Below the pieces are notes generated by a model. The model ran no database searches. It was not told the DNA's origin and was given only the letters and a program-made list of their open reading frames with translations. A DNA stretch of 64,000 nt, from contig OX421963.1 in NCBI GenBank assembly GCA_949128115.1, forward strand, positions 33,711,979 to 33,775,978, in the 5' to 3' direction. Below, piece after piece: positions 57,220 to 64,000 of this stretch; positions within the stretch are counted from its first letter, which is position 1; the number at the start of each line of letters is the position of its first letter. The stretch is from Anaspis maculata (Eukaryota > Arthropoda > Insecta > Coleoptera > Scraptiidae). Made by a program: the position numbers and the translations under genes.

Positions 57220-57689
57220 TAGTACAGGCCAGTTAGAATAAAAATTGGCTGAACCTGGAAATTTCAAATAACAAGCTGAAATTTTGGGGATATGTTCAGG
57301 GAGCTAATAGAAACAAACCCTAAAAAGTCCCAAAAAATCCCACTTGGGCAAACGCCGCCCTTAATCTTGATTTTTAACATGACTTCAACTTTTCATCAAT
57401 TTTTACAGTCTTATTTCTATTTTTCGTTACAACCAAGTATGAATAGGGCAAAAAAGTTTCCTCTAGTTGATGCGTCGACGCCTTGCAATGGGACAATCCG
57501 CATAGTGATGCGTATACTCCTCTCCATCTTCTGCACATCAGTGAATTTCGTCATCTTTATCTACCTCCGTGTGTACCCTCAGTGCAGAAACCATACTCAT
57601 TATCGAACAATGCAAACTGCTTCTGCGACACTTACACTGACGTGTTTTGCATTCTGTCTTGCAATTGCATGAAATAATTAGATGCAATT

Positions 57690-58810
57690 TCATGGCCCCG
57701 GTTCTTGATTCGATGTTTTGGGCTTGTATTTCCCATTCGAGTTGTTATTGGTTTTAGAGATTTTCTTTGCTCATGATGGCTAATACGGTTTTTGAAAGAA
57801 CGAATTACATCAAGCATTCTTGTGCTCCACATTTTGCCAAGTCAGTCTACCAAAACTATCATAATCAATGAAGAGGTTCGTTCCTGGCAGCTGCAGCTGG
57901 TCAAACAAAATTTGTACCATTTCTGTGCAAAAATTGCAAAAATGAAAAGGGCTTTACTGCCATCGAATGATTGGAAAGAGTATATTACCACCTTGATTAC
58001 CACAAAATGTGCGATTTCACCTGGAAATAATTTGAGGAGATTTGGTCTTGGCAATGTTAACTGCAATACTGCGCAAATTTGGTAAGATGTATACAATCGA
58101 CGCAGAAAGAACGATAAAGACTTGAAACATTCTAAGTTGAACTTTTCGTGGTTGTTCCATTTTTTCTTCCTATATACAGGGGCTGCAGGGTCGGCATCGA
58201 TGGCTACACTTCTGAATTGAAAGAGTATATTTCAAACAATCACTGTGCCAAGTGTCGTTACTGCTCTGATTGAGGTCCAAATATAGTTGAAATTCCATTT
58301 TTCCACGCTAGAACGTCTTTTATACCACAGGTGGACACATCTCACTCATTTTTCTTAGCATCACAGTTAACACCAAATTGCATCAAATCATTTCCATACC
58401 AATTCGCACCTCCCGTGGCAATAGATTATTCTCGAAACGCATTCGATAACGATGAAACCTTATACCGGGTGTTTATAAATGTCTGTGAGCGCATCACCTT
58501 TGGAATCCGCTTTCGATCACTACAATTGCGCCTGCGTTTTTCGGCCTGACCCATGCCTGCCGCGATCATAGATTCTTATAAACACCCCGTATATTTTTGC
58601 AATTTTCACACTGGCTTGGACAAACGTCTTCACTGATAATGATAAATTTTTGTGACTGACTTGACAAAATGTGAGGCATTAAATGCCTAACGTAATAATT
58701 CTTTCTTTCGAAAACCACCTTAGCCATCATAAGTAAAGAAAGTCTGTAGAGCCAAGAACAACTCGAATGACAATGTTTACAAGGCAACAGTTCTCAGTCT
58801 TGAGATCACT
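57690..58810. repeat. Inner palindrome inside the nested foldback
   Basis: Left-arm words CATTCGAGTTGTTATTGG, CATGATGGCTAATACGG and CACATTTTGCCAAGTCAGTC recur in reverse complement near 58620-58800 (GACTGACTTGACAAAATGTG, TAGCCATCATAAGTAAAGAA). The MITE at 58465 sits near the inner end of the right arm. Confidence 0.6.
58465..58589 (+). mobile_element. MITE of the THAP-element family, copy 2 (125 bp)
   Basis: CCGGGTGTTTATAAATGTC to TTATAAACACCCCG, flanked by TA (58463-58464, 58590-58591). It equals the left ~65 bp and right ~60 bp of 32934-34070 joined at ACAAT/TGCGCC. Confidence 0.85.
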
Positions 58811-59229
58811 GTTTTTGGGGAAAAATGATTGTACCTCACCAACCTTAAAATTATTACCAGTCACTTCCTTGATCATTTTGTGAATAGTAGACGCAAGATG
58901 GTTCTCGGGAGGAGGGAAAAGGGTAAATGTATTTTTTCCGGAGATAATAGGCCTAGGTACTGGCTACCGACCATTTTCAATTTGTTACATTACTGAATGA
59001 AGTCCTATGATGATTTACCCCTATACTTTGAAGATTCACTGATTTACCTACTTGAAAATTAAATTTTCACGGAAAAGACCAGTTTTTTTTCAGGATATTT
59101 CAGGAACGCTTCAGTACAACCAGTTGGGATGGTTTGATGAAGCTTCGATTCATGGACATAAACAGAAGGCTATGTATGCCCGTTTACGGGACTTCACCTC
59201 TTTCGGTTCATGAGTTAAATTTTTTTTTC

Positions 59230-59385
59230 TTCTTTTTTCTTTTTCACCCTGTATACAGAGCTGCATGTCTGTCGCCGATGGCTACACTTCTGAATTGGAA
59301 GATTATGGTCTAAGTATACAACTATATGCCAAGTGGCATGTTTCAACAATAAAATGCAGGGTGCTTTCGTCTAACATCCGGACTA
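59230..59385. mobile_element. Right-end fragment of foldback family C
   Basis: Contains CACCCTGTATACAGAGCTGC, CGCCGATGGCTACACTTCTG and ends ACATCCGGACTA, as at the right end of 18699-20888. A similar direct fragment without the terminus is near 58170-58280. Confidence 0.65.
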
Positions 59386-59769
59386 TTTTAACAAGATCTC
59401 CAATTTTTATATTTGATTTTTTTTGTGTTGACATTATGATTTTGAGTTGAATTAATGATTCATAGATTTTGAGTTACGGTTATCTACCCTAAAAGTTTCT
59501 AGAAAAGTAGAAAATCATAAGAAACGGGTCACTGTGATGTTTTGTTGATGAATAGGCGGCTAAAAACAGAAAAAAATGAAAGTAGTATGAAAAATCAAGA
59601 TATCGGCGTTTGCCCAAATGGGATTTTTGGGGACTTTTGAGGGTTTGTTTCTGGTGAGTCTATAACGATACCCTCAAAATTTCAGCTCGTTATTTGAAAT
59701 TTCCGGGTAGATATCTTACTGCATGGCCTGTACTAATAAGCAAGTCTCTTTCCTAGTTATAACGAAAAT

Positions 59770-59935
59770 TCTCGGCAGTCGGACAACTCATCGACACTCA
59801 ACTCATCGACAGGTTAACTTGCCGACACCCAACTCATCGACAAGACAACTCATCGACAAAACAACTCGCCGACAGGACAACTCATCGACAAGACAACTCA
59901 CCGACGAGACAACTTGACAAAAGGACAATTAATTA
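59770..59935 (+). repeat. CCGAC minisatellite, second locus
   Basis: About ten units of a 15-17-base word such as CAACTCATCGACAAGA or CAACTCGCCGACAGGA. The words are related to those at 5461-5756. As there, the array starts some 35-40 bases from a TAGTACAGG terminus. Confidence 0.8.
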
Positions 59936-59939
59936 AAGG

Positions 59940-60496
59940 TGCTAGGGCAATTCTTCGTGCGGACGATTCTTCACACCGGGGGGCTACATAGGGCTCTGAG
60001 AAGCCTAATAAGGCACAAAGAAGCTTTCTAAGATTCCAGAAACTTTGAGAAATCAGAAGGGGCACCTGGTCTGCCAACGATAAGTGAACACAAGGGGGCT
60101 CGATAGGACTCCTAGCGATAGTTGAAGATACAAAGGGGCTCAGTAGGGGTTGAAACGTTTCAATGTAGACACAAGAGGGGAGAGGCCTCTAAAAATCGGA
60201 CAAAGGCCTGGCGGGGTTTGATGGGGGTTCAAATGACACTTGAGAACACGAGGGGGCCCCGTAGAACTTTGACCAACACATTAAGATTAACACGAGCTAA
60301 TTAGAGCTTGGAAAACTAACACATTGAAAAAAGAGGCTCAGCAGGACTACAAATGAAACATAAAGACACAAGGGGGGCCACGAAGGGCTTTAAAAAACCT
60401 AATATGGCACAAAAGAGCTTTCTAAGATTCCTGAAACATCGAGAAGTCAAAAGGGGGTAACCGGGTCTGCAAACGATAATTGAAGGCACAAGGGGG
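59940..60496 (+). repeat. Degenerate AAGGGGGCTC repeats with a ~395-bp direct duplication
   Basis: ACACAAGGGGGCTC-like words recur irregularly. A longer stretch (CCTAATAAGGCACAAAGAAG, CTTTCTAAGATTCCAGAAAC, CACAAGGGGGCTCGATAGG) near 59975-60110 recurs near 60370-60500. The hAT element at 60505 is inserted at its right edge. Confidence 0.65.
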
Positions 60497-60504
60497 CTCA
60501 GTAT

Positions 60505-61600
60505 TAGGGATGGGCAAAACTATTGGTATAACGTATGCTCCGAAAGTTTTGGGAAATAGTTCTAAGCTAATAACTTTTTCTGAATAGTCTTTATTTTCGT
60601 ACTTGATATCCCAAAAGTTGACATCATATATAACAATAACAAATTCATATTCAACATATTGAAAATGGACCATTATCTTCGATGGATCTCAATTATCTTC
60701 TGCCATGTTCCATGATTTTCTGTATCAATTTGTCAAATGCAAAATTCTCGAATGTTATTGAAAAATGTGACGCCGTAATTGGTCTTCATTCGCAGCTTCC
60801 CATCCCTTGTCGTATACTATCCTGCTCAATACTTATCAAAAATCATATATTGGTCAAGCTTGCGGTACATTGGGAGGCAGGAGCTCTGAGAAATTAATCC
60901 TGCTGTTGTCCAGAGAATGATCGAACATGGCAGAAGAAAACCGAGAGCCATCAAAGATAATGGCCCATCTTCAATATGTTGAATATGAATTTGAAATTGT
61001 TGAAGATGACGCTAGTTTTTGCAATATTGAGTTACAAAATTGAAACTATCAAAAAAAAGTTATTAGCTTTTAAAAAAATTCCCAAAACTTTCGGACCATA
61101 CGTTATCAATAAATTTATCGATATATCGATATATCAACTAATGATATCGATTTTACAACATATCGATATATCAAATATCGATCATCATCAAAATATCAAA
61201 TATCGATAGCTATCAAAATATCAAATGTCGACAGTCAAATATCATATATCGATAAATGTCAACATATCGAAAAATAGGCAACGGTTACCACATCATTGAA
61301 ATACATTATTATATCAATAAATAAAAAGAAAGATGAGAAAGAAGACCAAAGGCCCCCCAAAGAAGTGAGTTCCATCCATCATGCAAGTCCAGATTGACCA
61401 TCGATAATATATTTTTCATATTAATACTTCATATTTTTATTTTCATATTGATATTTTGATGATTATCAATTCTTGCCACTTTGACAATTACTATCAAATT
61501 TTGATACTTTCATAATTATCGATATTTGATATATCAATAATTATCGATATTTTTTTCTTATCAAACTTTGATACCCGAATCACGATATCGCCCATCCCTA
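60505..61600. mobile_element. hAT-type element with exact 8-bp duplication and AT-rich half
   Basis: Ends TAGGGATGGGC and GCCCATCCCTA; CTCAGTAT flanks both (60497-60504, 61601-61608). The left half is a palindrome of about 590 bp (ATAACGTATG...CCGAAAGTTTTGGGAA against TTCCCAAAACTTTCGG...CATACGTTAT). The right half is TATCGATA-rich. No transposase. A partial relative of the palindrome is at 29434-29818. Confidence 0.85.
61095..61590. repeat. ATATCGATA-rich low-complexity region
   Basis: Irregular repeats of ATATCGATAT, ATCAAATATCG and their complements fill the right half of the hAT element, giving many overlapping potential hairpins. Confidence 0.7.
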
Positions 61601-61865
61601 CTCAGTATACTTAACTCTTTGAGGTACACCGGGACAAAATTTGAACCAGCAATACTTTGCATCTATTGGTACATCGGGACAAGAAATGTACCACTTTGAA
61701 ATGATTTTTTGCTTTCGTGCGCATCGGTTTAAATTGTGTCCCGCTACTCTAAGCACATACATTGGCACCAATTATACACGAATTCGCGGTTTTCCAATTT
61801 CTCGGAAGTTGCTGACAAGTTTTTGCATGGTCTTGAAAACGGCTGCAAGAGCTAGTGCTTTCAAG

Positions 61866-62054
61866 GTAAGTTTTTCTTTGATAAATCTCGATAAAATAGC
61901 GTTCAATGCCAAAAATTGATACGTTAGAACTTGGTGAATAGCGTAATGTACATATTACGTGTTTTTGACTCAATGGACTATCGAAAAATGACGCAAAGCT
62001 CGCGGGTCATCAATTGTCCCACCATACATTTAGGCGTTTTTACTTGTTTCTTAG
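61866..62054 (+). other. Probable 5' UTR intron of the piggyBac transposase gene
   Basis: The donor TTTCAAG|GTAAGT at 61865/61866 is a near-consensus site. The acceptor TTGTTTCTTAG at 62044-62054 is pyrimidine-rich and lies five bases before the ATG chosen for the transposase. Splicing would remove the 5' extension of the frame. Confidence 0.5.
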
Positions 62055-62059
62055 ATATT

Positions 62060-63913
62060 ATGGCAAGCAGACGATCCAGAGTTGAGCGGGATGCTCTACC
62101 GTTCAACTTGGTTGGCATGACGGTTGACGACCTTTATGACGAAATAGATGCCATAGACAACACCCATTGTGCCGAAATTCCATCAGGAAGCGAATCTGAC
62201 AACGATAGCGAAGACGAAAGTGACAATGAAGCTATCGCCAGCGACGTTGACTCTGCAGGACATGTATTATCAGCAGCAGCAGCCGTTGCTCCAGACGTTG
62301 CAGCAGACGTTATTTTGTCGGAATCGTCTGAATCCGATGAATCTTCAGATTGGGATACAGAAGACGATATTCCTTTGGCCCAGCTCGTAGATCCAAAAGT
62401 CACCTGGACGTGTCGCAATCCAAATGATGTTATGGCTCCTCCCGAAATCTTCACGCAAACATGCGGAGTTCCTCAATTCATTAGTGATTTAGTGGATCCC
62501 ACGCCATATGAATTGTTCAATTTACTGATCACCGACGATATTTTGAATGACATTGTATTTCAAACTAATCTGTATGCGGAGCAGCGGTACCAAACCTCTG
62601 GAAAACTTTATCAGAAGACGAATACTGCGGAAGTAAAAACGTTCTTGGGTATCAACTTACTGATGGGAATCAAAAAACTTCCTTCTTACCGAGATTTCTG
62701 GAGCACATCACCCGATTTGCATGATCCATATATCAGCAGACTGATGACTCTTCATCGTTTTGGTTGGCTCCTGAGCAACATTCACTTGAATGACAACACA
62801 CTAATGCCAGGAAGAAACACTGCTAACTATGACAAATTATACAAGGTACGTCCATTTTTGGAAGCGTTGAGAGAAAATTTCAGGAACTGTTTACTTCCAC
62901 ACGAAAATCTTTCCATTGATGAATCTATGATCAAATTCAAAGGTCGCTCAAGTTTGAAGCAGTATATGCCGAAAAAACCCGTAAAAAGAGGGTACAAAGT
63001 ATGGATGGTAGCTGATCAGTCAGGGTACTGCTGGGATTTTGAAATTTATACCGGTAAGACAGATTCCGTCGAGAAGAGTTTGGGGGCAAGGGTTGTGAAG
63101 ACCTTGTCAACCCGTTTGGAGGGCAAACACCACAGAATTTTCTTTGATAACTTTTTCACAAGTGTGAAGTTGATGGGAGATCTTCTGAAAAAAGATATTT
63201 ATGCCTGTGGGACTGTCATCGCCAACAGAAAAAATCTCCCAAAATTTTCTCCAGACAAATCCATGAAAAGAGGAGACTATGAACATTATCGAAGCAATAC
63301 AGACGTACGTGCATTCAAGTGGAGAGATAAGAGAACCGTTCACTTGTTGAGCAATTTTCACGATGCGCTGCAAACAACTGAAGTCAAGAGAAAGACACGA
63401 GATGGAACCATTGAAAACGTTCCATGTCCCGTAGTTCTGACAGATTATAACAGATCCATGAACTCAGTCGACAAATTTGATCAGATGAGGTCGGTGTACG
63501 GTTTGGACAGAAAAAGTAAGAAGTGGTGGCACCGCATAATGTTTTTTTTCTTCGACGCATGTGTTGTGAATGCTTTTGTCCTCTATAAATTGTTGAAGAG
63601 GCCCACCAAATCCATGAAAGATTTTCGGAGGATGATCATCGACAGCCTTGTGGCTGATAAACTCGTATCTCAAACTAAAATTAGTCTTCCGGTGCAACTC
63701 ACGATTCCAATTAAAAAAGGGAAGCCTTGCCAAACAGAAGCCGTGAGATTGACAAACAGTGCCCACCAACCCATACGAACGACAAGGCGCCGGTGTGCAA
63801 GATGTAGTACGTCGAAATTTGAAGTACGCACCAATTGGCTATGTTCTGTATGCAAAGTTCCATTGTGTTTGGGGAAAGACAAAACATGTTTCCAAATTTA
63901 CCACCAAAAATGA
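62060..63913 (+). CDS. piggyBac-type transposase, intact
   Basis: 617 residues from the ATG at 62060 (MASRRSRVERD). The frame is open further upstream to 61931, but that stretch would be removed by the probable intron. After an acidic N-terminus (about 30-110) comes the DDE_Tnp_1_7 core. The catalytic Asp residues are in LSIDESM (Asp287), IFFDNFF (Asp363) and NSVDKFDQM (Asp471, with Asp474), in order and spacing equivalent to those of the moth piggyBac enzyme. KKWWHRIMFFFFDACVVNAF is the family helix. The C-terminal cysteine-rich finger (CARC, CSVCKVPLC, CF) ends the protein and would recognise the element ends. The enzyme excises and inserts DNA precisely at TTAA in the nucleus. No stop or frameshift is present; an AATAAA at 63958-63963 follows. 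It may be functional, or domesticated if its right end is lost. Confidence 0.95.
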   Translation: MASRRSRVERDALPFNLVGMTVDDLYDEIDAIDNTHCAEIPSGSESDNDSEDESDNEAIASDVDSAGHVLSAAAAVAPDVAADVILSESSESDESSDWDTEDDIPLAQLVDPKVTWTCRNPNDVMAPPEIFTQTCGVPQFISDLVDPTPYELFNLLITDDILNDIVFQTNLYAEQRYQTSGKLYQKTNTAEVKTFLGINLLMGIKKLPSYRDFWSTSPDLHDPYISRLMTLHRFGWLLSNIHLNDNTLMPGRNTANYDKLYKVRPFLEALRENFRNCLLPHENLSIDESMIKFKGRSSLKQYMPKKPVKRGYKVWMVADQSGYCWDFEIYTGKTDSVEKSLGARVVKTLSTRLEGKHHRIFFDNFFTSVKLMGDLLKKDIYACGTVIANRKNLPKFSPDKSMKRGDYEHYRSNTDVRAFKWRDKRTVHLLSNFHDALQTTEVKRKTRDGTIENVPCPVVLTDYNRSMNSVDKFDQMRSVYGLDRKSKKWWHRIMFFFFDACVVNAFVLYKLLKRPTKSMKDFRRMIIDSLVADKLVSQTKISLPVQLTIPIKKGKPCQTEAVRLTNSAHQPIRTTRRRCARCSTSKFEVRTNWLCSVCKVPLCLGKDKTCFQIYHQK

Positions 63914-63957
63914 GTTGTAGAAAAAGCAAGTGCCTACTTTTGTTATCATATTTTCGA

Positions 63958-63963
63958 AATAAA
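63958..63963 (+). promoter_or_regulatory. Polyadenylation signal of the piggyBac transposase gene
   Basis: AATAAA 45 bases after the stop codon of the transposase, in an AT-rich 3' region. Confidence 0.6.
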
Positions 63964-64000
63964 ATCTAATTTTTTTGCTGATTTGACACCTATATAATTT

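Larger units (their letters stand above)
57220..59735. mobile_element. Nested foldback with TAGTACAGG ends
   Basis: Opens TAGTACAGGCCAGTTAG and closes GCATGGCCTGTACTA. The outer arms match for about 250 bp, for example AAATTTCAAATAACAAGCTG against CAGCTCGTTATTTGAAATTT, and CCACTTGGGCAAACGCCG against CGGCGTTTGCCCAAATGGG. The first nine bases equal the ends of foldback family A, although the arms differ. The interior holds fragments of family C and one 125-bp MITE. Confidence 0.7.
61611..64000 (+). mobile_element. piggyBac element, left end and full-length transposase gene
   Basis: TTAA at 61611-61614 is followed by CTCTTTGAGGTACACCGGGA. The 15-base word GGTACACCGGGACAA (61623-61637) recurs with one change at 61668-61682, a possible transposase-binding repeat. 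The transposase gene follows and the right end lies past 64000. The terminus starts three bases beyond the duplication of the hAT element, so the two insertions are nearly adjacent. Confidence 0.8.

Noticed and set aside
1..64000. CRISPR arrays, operons or bacterial promoters
   Set aside because: Spliced-type gene signals, LINE, hAT, piggyBac and SINE content show eukaryotic DNA. The tandem repeats lack unique spacers of uniform length.

Overview
This is an AT-rich eukaryotic window, almost certainly from an arthropod and most likely an insect. I reach that from the mobile elements: an intact Jockey-clade LINE, two piggyBac-type elements, Ty3/gypsy remnants, RAG1/Transib-like transposase remnants, many arthropod-style MITEs, and TACC/GGTA microsatellites. 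I recognise no host gene. Nearly everything that can be named is a transposable element or a repeat derived from one, often nested two or three deep, so this looks like intergenic or heterochromatin-like DNA.

Layout. 1-9.5 kb: the 3' end of a degenerate piggyBac, two palindromic foldback elements (1008-2301, 5784-7428), two solo LTRs of one family (2973-4227, 7537-8771) that each carry a nested MITE, a CCGAC minisatellite and two small MITEs. 9.5-21 kb: two long palindromes with TAGTCCGGA ends (12381-15132, interrupted by a solo LTR, and 18699-20888), plus gypsy integrase debris near 16.4 kb. 21-31 kb: mostly featureless, with CCGAATATTCGG blocks, a truncated LTR, a 575-bp palindromic MITE and a hAT-type element with an exact 8-bp duplication. 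31.6-35.2 kb: a foldback structure whose arms are inverted tandem arrays of a ~160-bp unit. It holds a tRNA-derived SINE and a 1.1-kb element carrying a broken THAP-domain gene, whose ends match the 125-131-bp MITEs at 8.8 and 58.5 kb. 35-43 kb: little recognisable apart from a decayed gypsy pol (40.1-41.5 kb).

43-50.7 kb is the most interesting block. A RAG1/Transib-like transposase gene on the minus strand is cut by an intact 3.86-kb Jockey-type LINE with a recognisable target duplication. An internally deleted copy of the same transposase lies head to head with it on the plus strand. 50.8-52.4 kb is a third copy of the first foldback family. 55-61.6 kb holds a hAT MITE, an LTR with 92-bp repeats and a primer-binding-like site, nested foldbacks, minisatellites and another hAT element with an exact 8-bp duplication. 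61.6 kb to the end is a piggyBac element with a full-length open transposase frame; its right end lies outside the window.

The only frames that look intact are LINE ORF1 and ORF2 and the terminal piggyBac transposase. All other coding traces carry stops, frameshifts or truncations.
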